Below, in pieces: positions 49,695 through 58,331 of a DNA stretch of 64,000 nt (position 1 is its first letter; every line of letters starts with the position of its first letter). Source of the DNA: Methanocorpusculum sp. (lineage in GTDB: Archaea; Halobacteriota; Methanomicrobia; Methanomicrobiales; Methanocorpusculaceae); the NCBI GenBank assembly GCA_029987245.1, contig DALTWG010000001.1, positions 3,710 through 67,709 of the forward strand, read 5' to 3'. The notes beneath the pieces are model-generated. The model did no database searches, was not told where the DNA came from, and saw nothing but the letters and a program-made list of their open reading frames with translations. Position numbers and translations under genes: made by a program.

Positions 49695-51235
49695 GCGAAA
49701 ACCTCCCGGATATAGACGATTTTACCTTCTTTTAAGTGCGGGAGTTTGTCCAGGTCGAGAACGCGGCCTATTATATTAGTGCCGGAGTATGGCTCTCCGG
49801 TCGGGCCGAATTCGTCGCTTCCGCCTGCAACGCGCACGCCTGTCATTCCTGCCGCGGGACGGGAGGAATTGGAAAGCGCGAGGGCGTCTGGCGCCGGCCG
49901 CGCTTTGGGCACATTTTCAGGGATGATGTTGATATTGGAGGCGAATTCCGGTTTAAAGAGGTACATTTCGTCATCTACGTTGTAGATGAAAGGCATGGTG
50001 CCGATAGTATAGCGTTTAAGGCCGGTGACGCGGCGGAACTGGTCCACGGATTTGGGCGCGTTTGCGTAATCGAGCGTGATGTCGACGACGTTTTCCAGGT
50101 CAATGGTGTAAAGCGAGACTTTGCCTTCCTTGAGAACTTCAAGGGTGGTGCCCGGTTTCTGGTCTATTACAACTCTGTTTTCCACATCGCGGTTGTCTGC
50201 CATGACTTTTAAGCCCCGCGCCTTTGCCGCCGCTACCGCGTCGGCAAGCTTCATGCCCCGGAGGTCCAGAAGGGGCGGGGTGACTTCTACAGCCAGCGCG
50301 GCGCCCTTTCCTGCAAAGCGCGCAAGTTCAATGCCTTTTGTCACCGCGCCGACACGGGTGTGGTGAGCATTGGCGGGCACGTCTTTGGTATAAATATAGA
50401 TGGCGCCGCTGGATTTTCCGGCGGTCCTTAGCGTAACGGACCCCTCGCGGCGGGGCTTCTGGCGTTCCTGCGGCACGTCAAGGCGGCCCTGAAGGTGGTC
50501 GCGGATGTAGGTGGACGCGGTCCGCTGAATCTGCATGGAGTTCAGCTGAAGGCAGAATAACAGGTGTTCGACCGAATCGGCACAGGCGGTGTCGATAGCG
50601 GCGTGTTCCGCGGCGTAGCCCTCGGCGGTGATGCAGATTTTGGAAAAAATCTGCATGCCGTCTTCGACGGGCGCGCCAAGGTCGGCGGTAAGCGTGGCGC
50701 TGCTTGCGTCAACGCTGGAAAACACCTGTTCGATTTTGGTTATCCGGTCGCCGTGCGCCCATTTGTCCATAAGGCCCAGACCGTAGATAACGCGGCCGAT
50801 TACGGCGCCGCCCTCGGCTGCGCCGTAGTCGTCGGTGTGCTCGCGGCGGGCGAAGATAAGGTACGCATGCTTTGCATCATAACCGCCGCAGCCTAAAATG
50901 ACATCGCCGCGCCGGTAGCGCACCGTCCCTTGAGCGGGCGCAAATGCGCTTGCAAACGGCCCGAACGAAGCGGCATTGCGGTCTTCAAAATGCACCCGCA
51001 GGGAGTCTGTATCGCTGAATGCAAGCGGGAAAGCGCATCCGGCTTTCATCTCGACAACAATGTCGCCCGCGGATGTTGCAAGGCGCAGGTGCGAGGTTGC
51101 CGTTTTGGAAATCTCGGACGGCTGCAGCAAAGCAACCGATGTCCCGGCCGGCTGGTCCGGCAGGATATCGGATAAAACGGCGCCCTGCGGTGCCGTTTTT
51201 GCCTCGCCGTTGAGATAGAAACTGATATCAGGCAT
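49691..51235 (-). CDS. mmp3: methanogenesis marker protein 3
   Basis: 514 residues, UPF0288 family, reported with MCR activation components. Starts with a small beta-grasp-like domain (MPDISFYLNGEAKTAP). The middle carries a peptidyl-prolyl-isomerase-like region described for the family (VRYRRGDVILGCGGYDAKHAYLIFAR). A C-terminal domain has LTLDYANAPKSVDQFRRVTG and VAGGSDEFGPTGEPYSGTN. Starts five bases after atwA. Confidence 0.93.
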   Translation of the reverse strand: MPDISFYLNGEAKTAPQGAVLSDILPDQPAGTSVALLQPSEISKTATSHLRLATSAGDIVVEMKAGCAFPLAFSDTDSLRVHFEDRNAASFGPFASAFAPAQGTVRYRRGDVILGCGGYDAKHAYLIFARREHTDDYGAAEGGAVIGRVIYGLGLMDKWAHGDRITKIEQVFSSVDASSATLTADLGAPVEDGMQIFSKICITAEGYAAEHAAIDTACADSVEHLLFCLQLNSMQIQRTASTYIRDHLQGRLDVPQERQKPRREGSVTLRTAGKSSGAIYIYTKDVPANAHHTRVGAVTKGIELARFAGKGAALAVEVTPPLLDLRGMKLADAVAAAKARGLKVMADNRDVENRVVIDQKPGTTLEVLKEGKVSLYTIDLENVVDITLDYANAPKSVDQFRRVTGLKRYTIGTMPFIYNVDDEMYLFKPEFASNINIIPENVPKARPAPDALALSNSSRPAAGMTGVRVAGGSDEFGPTGEPYSGTNIIGRVLDLDKLPHLKEGKIVYIREVFA

Positions 51236-51240
51236 ATGTG

Positions 51241-53007
51241 TTACATCTCAAACATTTCGTCGGTCGTGGTGTGGAGCGCGTCGTCGTCTTTTTCGCCTTC
51301 GGGCGCGCCGCCGGCCAGGGTTGCCTTCTTTGCAACGCCGGATTCGGCACGTTCGTGCTCTAATGCCACGGACTCTTTCATGATGATGATTTCTTTTTCG
51401 GTGAGGTTCTTTAAGACCTCGTCGGTCTTGCCGATGGCGACAATTTTTCCGCCGCGCATAAACATGCAGCGGTCGCAGACGTCGCGGACGAATTCCATGT
51501 CATGGGACACGATAACAAAGGTCTCGTCCATCTCCTCACGGGCGTTGAGAATCGAGTGTTTGACGTCGATTTTGGTAATCGGGTCCATCGTGCCGGTAGG
51601 TTCATCGAGGAGGATGATTCTCGGCTCCTTGATTAAGACCTGGGCAAGGGCGACGCGGTGCTTTTCGCCTTCGGATAAGGACGAGGGCAGGCGGTGGAGC
51701 ACGTCGTTTGCTTTTTTGTCGGTAAAGCCTGCCATTTTCAGGGTAATCATGGCTTTGCGGGTTGCAAGCTCTTTGGGGAATTCAAGGCCGATTGCGTCGG
51801 TTAAGTTGTCGATGATGGAGCAGTGCGGGTACAGGTCGTATTCCTGGTGCAGGAGTCCGATGTACTGTTTTGCGCGGCCTCTGAACATGTAGCCGGGTTT
51901 TCGCATGTCTACCCATTCGTCGCCGATGCGCACGTCGAGTTTTCCTGCAGTGGGCTCGTAGAGTCCTGCAATCATGCGGGAAAGTGTCGTTTTGCCGCCG
52001 CCGGAGACGCCGATGATGCCGAAGATTTCTTTTTCCTTGATGGTGAAGCTGATGTTGTTTACGGCGTTAATGACGCCGCGGTCAACGGCGATGAATTTTT
52101 TGAGCAGGTTTTCGGCTCTGACGATTTCTTCGCCGCCTTCATGGAGGGTGTAGGTGATGTCGTCGTGGTAGCCTTTCATGAATTCGGCGACGATTTCTTC
52201 AGGGGTGCCTACCTGGGTGATTCTGCCGTCGTCAAGGAGGACCGCGCGGTCGCAGGCTTCTTCGAGTGTCTGCGGGAAGTGGGAGGTGATTATCATTCCC
52301 ATGTTCTTTTCGTGGGCGGCCTGTTTTAAGAGGTCGTGTACGATGTTTGCGGTCTTGGTGTCAAGGGTTCCGGTCGGTTCGTCTGCGCAGAGGAAGAGGG
52401 GTTCGCGTGCGAGCTGGCGCGCTAAGACGACGCGTTGTTTTTCTCCGCCGGATAAGTCGCGTGCGATGTGCATCATGCGGTGGGTGAGGCGGACTTCGTC
52501 GATTAGGTCTGCTGCGCGGTTGATGGCGTTTTCTGCGGGGTAGTGGATGTCGTCGAGTGCTTTGAGGACGTTTTCTATCACGCGGTCGTCGCCGTAGAGG
52601 GCGAAGGTTCTTTGAAACATCAGAGAGGTGCGGTGCATGATTTCGGTCTTCAGTTTCTCGTTTTCGGGGGCCCAGAAGTCTATGTCCATGGCTTCGAGGG
52701 TTCCGTCGCAGTCGGGGCATTTTTGGCCGGCCCAGCTCTGGAATTCTATCTTGCCGCATTGGGGGCAGCGGGAGATGTGGTAGATTATCTGGCCGGAGGT
52801 GGGGGGCTGGTCGATGCCGCGGATGAGGTGGATTAATACGGTTTTGCCGCATCCGCTTCTGCCGATTACGCCGACGATTTCTCCTTCGGATATCTCGAGG
52901 TTGATGTTGTCGAGTACCCGTGCGGTTTTTGGTTCGGTATCACTGGTTTCCTGTCCCGCAGGAAAATCCATGATGAGGTTTTTTATAGTAATGAATGGGG
53001 TGGCCAT
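51241..53007 (-). CDS. atwA: methyl-coenzyme M reductase system component A2 (activating ABC ATPase)
   Basis: Soluble twin-ABC ATPase that drives reductive activation of MCR. 588 residues. First cassette: GRSGCGKT, an insert with two CxxC zinc pairs (CPQCGKIEFQSW then CPDC), signature DLSGGEKQR, CADEPTGTLD. Second cassette: GVSGGGKTT, SLSEGEKHR, LLDEPTGTMD. No membrane domain. ATG at 53007 chosen over a TTG three codons upstream. First gene of the seven-gene marker operon; divergent from the PhoU-like gene. Third codon positions are strongly C-rich, as expected for high expression. Confidence 0.95.
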   Translation of the reverse strand: MATPFITIKNLIMDFPAGQETSDTEPKTARVLDNINLEISEGEIVGVIGRSGCGKTVLIHLIRGIDQPPTSGQIIYHISRCPQCGKIEFQSWAGQKCPDCDGTLEAMDIDFWAPENEKLKTEIMHRTSLMFQRTFALYGDDRVIENVLKALDDIHYPAENAINRAADLIDEVRLTHRMMHIARDLSGGEKQRVVLARQLAREPLFLCADEPTGTLDTKTANIVHDLLKQAAHEKNMGMIITSHFPQTLEEACDRAVLLDDGRITQVGTPEEIVAEFMKGYHDDITYTLHEGGEEIVRAENLLKKFIAVDRGVINAVNNISFTIKEKEIFGIIGVSGGGKTTLSRMIAGLYEPTAGKLDVRIGDEWVDMRKPGYMFRGRAKQYIGLLHQEYDLYPHCSIIDNLTDAIGLEFPKELATRKAMITLKMAGFTDKKANDVLHRLPSSLSEGEKHRVALAQVLIKEPRIILLDEPTGTMDPITKIDVKHSILNAREEMDETFVIVSHDMEFVRDVCDRCMFMRGGKIVAIGKTDEVLKNLTEKEIIIMKESVALEHERAESGVAKKATLAGGAPEGEKDDDALHTTTDEMFEM

Positions 53008-53124
53008 ATAACTCAATCCATTAATAGGGAGTATATTGGTTGTGAGGTGATATTAGGGTTTGGAATGGGGAGGTGCGGGGGAGGATTTTTTATATGTTCA
53101 CTCAACGAATTCACAATACCCACC

Positions 53125-53132
53125 CTTTATAT
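53125..53132 (+). promoter_or_regulatory. TATA box for the PhoU-like gene
   Basis: CTTTATAT, centred 28 bases before the ATG at 53157, so the mRNA is probably leaderless. Supports starting the protein at 53157. Confidence 0.6.
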
Positions 53133-53156
53133 CCCTATAGACACAATATATTCCCC

Positions 53157-54161
53157 ATGGAAATACGCAAAATCCAAGTCACCGGCGGCTCCTCCTACGT
53201 CCTCTCCCTCCCCAAAACCTGGGTCCGCGAACGCAAAATCCAGAAAAACGACCCCATCGGCGTCGTCAGCCAGGCAGACGGCACCCTCTTGCTAACCCCC
53301 AACATCCACTACGACAGCACCGTCCGCATAAAAGAATTCGCCCTCAAAGACTACCCCGACCCCGGCATGCTCCTTCGCTCCCTAATCGGCGCCTACATCT
53401 CCGGCTTCACCAGCATAAAAATCACCTCCGCCGGACGCATCCCCCCCAAAGTCCGCCAGGCCGTACGCAAATTCACCCAGATGACCATAGGCCAGGAAGT
53501 CGCCGACGAAACCGAAAACAGCATCCTCCTAAAAGACATCCTCAACCCCACCGAAATGCCCTTTGAAAACACCCTCCGCCGCATGTACATCATCGTAAAA
53601 GCCATGCACAACGACGCCCTCTACTCCCTCGTCCAGGGCAAACGCGACCTCGCCGAAGACGTCGTCGCCCGCGACACCGACGTCGACCGCCTCCACTGGC
53701 TCATCCACCGCCAGTTCTCCCTCATCGTCGAAAACCCCGCCCTCTCGCTTAAAATGGACGTCACCCCCATGCTTGCTGCTACCTACCACCAGATCTCAAG
53801 AATTATCGAACGCGTCGGCGACCACGCCGTCCTTATTGCCGAATCCTCCCTCATCTTAATGGAAAAAGGACTCGACCGCCAGACAACAGCAAAAATAGGC
53901 GAATTCGGCGAAGAATCCCACACCATGTTCAACCGCGCAATCCAGACCGTATTTTCCGGCAGCATCGCCGGCGCAAACAAAATCATAGCCGACAACGAAG
54001 AACTGGAACAAAAATACCACATCCTCGCCGACTCCACCCGCAAAATGAAAGCCCAGGACGCCGTCGCATTAAACCAGATTGTAAACTCCCTGCACAGAAT
54101 CACCGAATACAGCTCAGACATCGCCGAAATCCTGATTAACCGCATGGTAGCAGAATTCTGA
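53157..54161 (+). CDS. PhoU-domain regulator with N-terminal AbrB-like domain
   Basis: 334 residues. The N-terminal swapped-hairpin AbrB/SpoVT-type segment (MEIRKIQVTGGSSYVLSLPK TWV) should bind DNA. Two PhoU helical domains follow (about 125-215 and 225-330) with E/DxxD metal-like patterns (VARDTDVDRLHW, RIIERVGDHAVLIAESS). Archaeal proteins of this build are thought to regulate phosphate or metal uptake; no pst genes are near. Start at 53157 rather than 53073 because of the TATA box and the AbrB start. Very C-rich third positions. Overlaps the mutY-like gene by one base. Confidence 0.9.
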   Translation: MEIRKIQVTGGSSYVLSLPKTWVRERKIQKNDPIGVVSQADGTLLLTPNIHYDSTVRIKEFALKDYPDPGMLLRSLIGAYISGFTSIKITSAGRIPPKVRQAVRKFTQMTIGQEVADETENSILLKDILNPTEMPFENTLRRMYIIVKAMHNDALYSLVQGKRDLAEDVVARDTDVDRLHWLIHRQFSLIVENPALSLKMDVTPMLAATYHQISRIIERVGDHAVLIAESSLILMEKGLDRQTTAKIGEFGEESHTMFNRAIQTVFSGSIAGANKIIADNEELEQKYHILADSTRKMKAQDAVALNQIVNSLHRITEYSSDIAEILINRMVAEF

Positions 54162-55057
54162 TGCAGACAAAACTCTTTGATGACCTGCCCGCCGGAGAAA
54201 ATTTCCGCAGCCGCTTTGCAAAAACCGGCATCACCGAACCCCTCATGCAGGATTTCCGGGACTTTGTCTTCTCCTTCTATGAAAAAAACGGCCGCCATGA
54301 CATGGAATGGCGCCACACCACCGACCCGTACAAAATCATCGTCTCCGAGGTAATGCTCCAGCAGACACAGGTGCCGCGGGTGGCGCTGGTGTACCCCGCA
54401 TTCATCAAACGATTCCCGACCGCCGCCGCCCTCGCCGGAGCACAGGCAGAAGAAGTCCTCGCCGCCTGGCAGGGTATGGGCTACAACCGCAGAGTCCTCA
54501 ACCTCCAGAAACTCTGTCAGGCCGTGCTCAAAGAGCACGGCGGCGAGTTTCCAAAAGACCCCGCCCAACTCGTAAAACTCCCCGGCATCGGCCCTGCAAC
54601 CTCTTGCTCCATAGCCGCGTTTGCCTGGAATGCGGACGTGGTCTTCATCGAAACCAACGTACGCCGCGTGTTCATTCACTATTTCTTCCCGGAGGATGCG
54701 CAGGTAGACGATACTGAACTTCTGCCCCTCGTCACCGCAGCGCTTCCCAAAGGCAGAGCCCGCGAATGGTACTGGGCACTCATGGACCTCGGCACAGAAA
54801 TGAAAACCAAAGTGCCCAACCCGAACAGAAGAAGCCGCCAGTATGTAAAGCAGAGCAAATTCGAAGGCTCAAACCGGCAGCTGCGCGGCGCGGTGCTCAA
54901 AAAAATGCTCCAGCTTCACGCCGCCGATGCGAAAACAGCGGCCGCTGCCGTAGGCGCGGACGCGGACGCGGACAAGGTCGCAGACGTGCTGGAAAAAATG
55001 GCGGACGAAGGATTTTTTGTACGCGAGGCGGGCGGGGTGTACCGCGTAGGGAAATAA
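54161..55057 (+). CDS. MutY-like A/G mismatch adenine glycosylase without iron-sulfur cluster
   Basis: Removes adenine mispaired with G or 8-oxoG. 298 residues: helix-hairpin-helix LPGIGPATSCSIAAFAW (140-156), catalytic Glu63 in IVSEVMLQQTQVPRV, and FIETNVRRVF where the usual second catalytic Asp is Glu164. Only two Cys (119, 149), so the C-x6-C-x2-C-x5-C cluster of MutY is missing. A winged-helix-like tail (about 235-298) replaces the NUDIX-like 8-oxoG domain. Clustered bacterial relatives share this layout. Coupled by TGATG to the PhoU-like gene. Confidence 0.88.
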   Translation: MQTKLFDDLPAGENFRSRFAKTGITEPLMQDFRDFVFSFYEKNGRHDMEWRHTTDPYKIIVSEVMLQQTQVPRVALVYPAFIKRFPTAAALAGAQAEEVLAAWQGMGYNRRVLNLQKLCQAVLKEHGGEFPKDPAQLVKLPGIGPATSCSIAAFAWNADVVFIETNVRRVFIHYFFPEDAQVDDTELLPLVTAALPKGRAREWYWALMDLGTEMKTKVPNPNRRSRQYVKQSKFEGSNRQLRGAVLKKMLQLHAADAKTAAAAVGADADADKVADVLEKMADEGFFVREAGGVYRVGK

Positions 55058-55209
55058 CATGTCTGCTTTGCACTCACGTTATCTCATACAATGAAGGTGA
55101 CCAACCCGACCAAACTGGAATTGCATTCCAGAATAGTCGGGGTACAGACACCAGCCACTCAAAACCGAAAGGAAGTACTATTTACTCAGAGAGCAAATAT
55201 TACTTTACT

Positions 55210-55812
55210 ATGGACAACGGAGCCTATGTTCAGAACATGATGAGTCTTATGAACGCCCGCGTTGACGCGATAGCGCGTTCATTAGACTATCAGCAGATTA
55301 ACCAGTTTATCAACGGACTGCTTGAAGCAAAACGCATCTTCATAATGGGTGCGGGGCGCTCGGGCCTTGTTGCAAAATCCTTTGCCATGCGCCTGATGCA
55401 CACCGGATTTACCTCCTACGTAGTAGGAGAAACCATCACCCCCGCCATTGACAAGGGCGACCTGTTCATCGCGGTTTCCGGCTCCGGCGGCACAAAAACT
55501 ATCGCAGACCTGGCAGAAACCGCAAAATCCCTTGAGGCGAAAGTGGGCCTGATTACCTCCAATCCGGACTCAAGAATCGGACGTATTGCCGACTACATAG
55601 TGAAAATCGATGCCCGCCGGGAAACCGACGAGCCCGACAGCCATGAATATGAAATCCGCCAGATTCTCGGACAGTACCGCTCCTTTGCACCCTTGGGGAC
55701 GCTGTTTGAGACGTCTGCCCTGATCTTTGGCGACGCGCTGATTTCCACTATCATGCAGCTGAAAGACATCGAAGAACGCGACTTAAAGCGCAGACACACC
55801 AATATCGAGTAA
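55210..55812 (+). CDS. hxlB: 6-phospho-3-hexuloisomerase
   Basis: Interconverts hexulose 6-phosphate and fructose 6-phosphate; with the HPS domain at 28044 it completes the ribulose monophosphate route, which methanogens use to make pentoses. 200 residues, one SIS domain: GAGRSGLVAKSFAMRLMHTG, VSGSGGTKTIADLAETAK, APLGTLFETSALIFGDALI. ATG 55210 chosen; the upstream frame is not coding. CTATTTACT about 30 bases upstream may be the TATA box. Nine bases before the aminotransferase, so probably one unit. Confidence 0.93.
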   Translation: MDNGAYVQNMMSLMNARVDAIARSLDYQQINQFINGLLEAKRIFIMGAGRSGLVAKSFAMRLMHTGFTSYVVGETITPAIDKGDLFIAVSGSGGTKTIADLAETAKSLEAKVGLITSNPDSRIGRIADYIVKIDARRETDEPDSHEYEIRQILGQYRSFAPLGTLFETSALIFGDALISTIMQLKDIEERDLKRRHTNIE

Positions 55813-55821
55813 TCAGTCAAA

Positions 55822-56928
55822 ATGAAATTCACCAAACGTGTTACATCCATAGACATCTCCGGCATCAGAAAGATGTTTGAAGGGGCAGGACCCAATGCAA
55901 TCAATATGGGACTTGGCCAGCCGGATTTCGACACGCCGCAGAATATCAAAGATGCGGCGGTGCGCGCTCTTGCCGAAGGCAGAACGGGCTATACGAACAA
56001 TGCGGGCATAGACGAGCTCCGCCTCGCGGTCGCTGACAAGCTCGCCCGCGAAAACGGGCTTGCATATGCAAAGGAAAATGTGTTAATAACCGCGGGGGGC
56101 TCGGGGGCTTTGCACGCCGCGGTCCAGTGCCTGATTGAAGAAGGCGACAAACTTGTCTTTAACAATCCGGGTTTTGTTTCCTATGCAAGTCTTGCAAAAC
56201 TTGCCGGCGGCGTGCCCGAACCGGTTGCCCTCACACCTGAGCTGCACCTGGATGTGGAGGCTCTGAAGGAGAAGTTCGCCGACCCGCGCGTGAAGGTGTT
56301 TGTGTTAAACAGCCCGGCAAATCCAACCGGCATGGTCGAAAGCCCCCAGACTATCCGGGCGGTGGTTGAGTCCGCGGCGGACTCTGGCGTTACGGTCATT
56401 TCAGACGAGGTGTATGAAAAATTCTGTTACGGCGATACAAAGTTTGTTTCCGCCGCGAAGTTCGGCGACAATGTGATTACGGTAAATGCGACGAGCAAAA
56501 CCTATGCAATGACGGGCTGGCGCATCGGGTTTATGGCGGCTGACGCTGAGATTATCGCGCAGGCAGTAAAGGTCCAGCAGTATGCCCTGGCGTGTCCCAC
56601 GTCCATCGCGCAGTACGCGGCGCTGGAAGCATACACGGGTCCGCAGGACTCGGTTGCGGCGATGAAAAAGGAGTATGAAGCGCGGCGCAACCTGCTGATT
56701 TCCGGTCTTCGCAGCCGCGGGATAGAGGCTGCGATGCCCGATGGCGCGTTTTATGCGTTCCCGAAACTGGATTTGGAGACGACGATGAAGATTGTCGCCG
56801 CCGATGTCATCATAACGCCGGGGACTGCCTTTGGCAGTCTCGGCGAGGGCTATGCCCGCATGAGTTATGCGGCGTCGCAGGAGAATATCCGCGAGGCGCT
56901 GAAGAGAATTGCATCCGTTGTAAACTAA
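55822..56928 (+). CDS. class I/II pyridoxal-phosphate aminotransferase
   Basis: 368 residues, fold type I: NMGLGQPDFDTPQNI, GGSGALHAAVQCLIEEGDKL, LNSPANPTGMV, ISDEVYEKF and the PLP lysine in NATSKTYAMTGWRIGFM. Likely an aspartate/aromatic-type transaminase, but the substrate cannot be read from the sequence. Lies between phi and the M42 peptidase on the same strand, ten bases before the latter; a three-gene operon is likely. Confidence 0.92.
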   Translation: MKFTKRVTSIDISGIRKMFEGAGPNAINMGLGQPDFDTPQNIKDAAVRALAEGRTGYTNNAGIDELRLAVADKLARENGLAYAKENVLITAGGSGALHAAVQCLIEEGDKLVFNNPGFVSYASLAKLAGGVPEPVALTPELHLDVEALKEKFADPRVKVFVLNSPANPTGMVESPQTIRAVVESAADSGVTVISDEVYEKFCYGDTKFVSAAKFGDNVITVNATSKTYAMTGWRIGFMAADAEIIAQAVKVQQYALACPTSIAQYAALEAYTGPQDSVAAMKKEYEARRNLLISGLRSRGIEAAMPDGAFYAFPKLDLETTMKIVAADVIITPGTAFGSLGEGYARMSYAASQENIREALKRIASVVN

Positions 56929-56938
56929 GGAGAATATC

Positions 56939-57988
56939 ATGGAAATAAAAGAATTAACCGAATTACTTGCAAAGCTGTCGAATGCGCACGGCATCTCAGG
57001 CTATGAGTCCCGGGTTGCCAAGGTCATTAAAGAGGAGATTGCCGGATACGTTGATGAAATCTCCACCGACAAAATGGGCAACCTGGTCGCCGTGAAAAAG
57101 GGCGATGATTTTACCATTATGCTTGCAGCCCATATGGATGAAATCGGGCTTATGGTGCAGTATGTCGATGAAAAGGGGTTCATCCGGTTTGTTGCCGTAG
57201 GGGGCTGGTTTAATCCGGTGCTTGTGTCGCAGCGGGTAATTCTGCACGGCGAAAAAGGCGATATTCCGGGTGTTTTGGGCATGAAGCCGCCGCATGTCAT
57301 GTCTGAGGCGGACCGCAAGAAGCCGGTTGAGCTTGCGGATATGTTCATCGATATCGGGGCAAAGTCGCCGGAAGAGGTGGAAAAACTCGGTATCACGGTC
57401 GGAACACCGGTTACCATCGACCGCGAATTCACGCCGCTTGCGGGCACTGCCGTGACGGGCAAGGCGCTTGACAATCGTGCGGGCTGTGCGATGCTTATCG
57501 GCGCGCTGAAGGAGATGAAGACTACGCACACGGTTGTTGCGGTTTTCACGGTGCAGGAAGAGGTCGGTTTAAAGGGTGCAAAGACGGCGTCGTTCCATGT
57601 CAATCCGGACATTGCGATTGCGACGGATGTCACGATTCCGGGCGATTCGCCGGGTATCGAGCGGCGCAAGGCGCCGGTGTTTATGGGCGAGGGGCCGGTT
57701 GTGGTTATGGTTTCCGCATCGGGCCGGGGACATCTGGCGGACCCGCGGATTGTCGAATGGCTGAAAAAGACCGCCAAAAAGCATGACATTAAGATTCAGA
57801 TTGAGGTGGGCGACGGCGGAAACACAGATGCTTCGGCAATCAACTTCGAGCGCGGGGGTATCCCGTCGGTCCCGGTTTCGGTTCCGGCACGCTATATTCA
57901 CTCCCCGGTTGAGGTTATTGATATGTGCGATTTGCAGGAAGCTGTGCGGCTTCTTGCAAAGGCGGTCGAAACCAGACCGAAATTATAA
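56939..57988 (+). CDS. M42-family metallo-aminopeptidase
   Basis: Peptide-trimming aminopeptidase of the TET-type (large tetrahedral particles). 349 residues: metal ligands in LAAHMDEIGLMVQ, KALDNRAGCAML, VQEEVGLKGAKTA, ATDVTIPGDSPGIE and the closing YIHSPVEVIDMCDL. GGAG ribosome site just before the ATG. Usual length. Follows the aminotransferase by ten bases, consistent with a peptide/amino-acid use unit. Confidence 0.94.
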   Translation: MEIKELTELLAKLSNAHGISGYESRVAKVIKEEIAGYVDEISTDKMGNLVAVKKGDDFTIMLAAHMDEIGLMVQYVDEKGFIRFVAVGGWFNPVLVSQRVILHGEKGDIPGVLGMKPPHVMSEADRKKPVELADMFIDIGAKSPEEVEKLGITVGTPVTIDREFTPLAGTAVTGKALDNRAGCAMLIGALKEMKTTHTVVAVFTVQEEVGLKGAKTASFHVNPDIAIATDVTIPGDSPGIERRKAPVFMGEGPVVVMVSASGRGHLADPRIVEWLKKTAKKHDIKIQIEVGDGGNTDASAINFERGGIPSVPVSVPARYIHSPVEVIDMCDLQEAVRLLAKAVETRPKL

Positions 57989-58027
57989 TTTTTTCCGCGC
58001 GGCAAATTCCCGGCGCATTATGCGAAC

Positions 58028-58049
58028 TACTAATTTTCAAAAATTAGTA
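58028..58049. repeat. 10-bp inverted repeat
   Basis: TACTAATTTT and its exact complement AAAATTAGTA around a central CA, 40 bases after the M42 stop. Terminator-like or an operator; its left arm overlaps a GAACTACTAA repeat. Confidence 0.55.
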
Positions 58050-58115
58050 TGACGAAGGAAAGGTGGTTTATTTTTGAAACGAAGAATTATTTTAGGCATT
58101 CTATTTTTGAACTAC

Positions 58116-58286
58116 TAACGAACTACTAATGCCGCACAACCCGTTTTCGTCCATGGGGTCGGTGTGGTGTATCAGACGGCGCGCACCGATTTAATGCATC
58201 TTTTTGATTTGCACTACCTGCAGGTGCAAAAACGCGGGCGGGCGTTTGTGTATATGCTTGACAAGGCATGGGATTTCGCTGCGTGA
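58116..58286 (+). pseudogene. possible gene remnant
   Basis: An open frame with protein-like composition and no ATG before its middle, reading QPVFVHGVGVVYQTARTDL then MHLFDLHYLQVQKRGR and AFVYMLDKAWDFAA. Starts within the GAACTACTAA repeats. Too short and startless to call a gene; may be the 3' scrap of a lost gene. Family not recognised. Confidence 0.25.
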
Positions 58287-58331
58287 ATCTTAGCAAAACC
58301 CTAATACGGTGTATCTCCAATCTATTATACC

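Larger units (their letters stand above)
57989..58331. other. 343-base gap with palindrome and GAACTACTAA repeats
   Basis: Contains three copies of GAACTACTAA (58024, 58109, 58120), a palindrome (58028-58049) and an open frame that may be a gene remnant (58116-58286). No intact gene is visible. Confidence 0.6.

Noticed and set aside
53783..54679. Minus-strand open frame over the PhoU-like and MutY-like genes
   Set aside because: Shadow produced by strongly C-ending codons on the plus strand; no family motif.
55091..55240. Small frame MKVTNPTKLELH... before phi
   Set aside because: Overlaps the phi start in another frame and has no ribosome site or recognisable family; left as possible leader sequence only.
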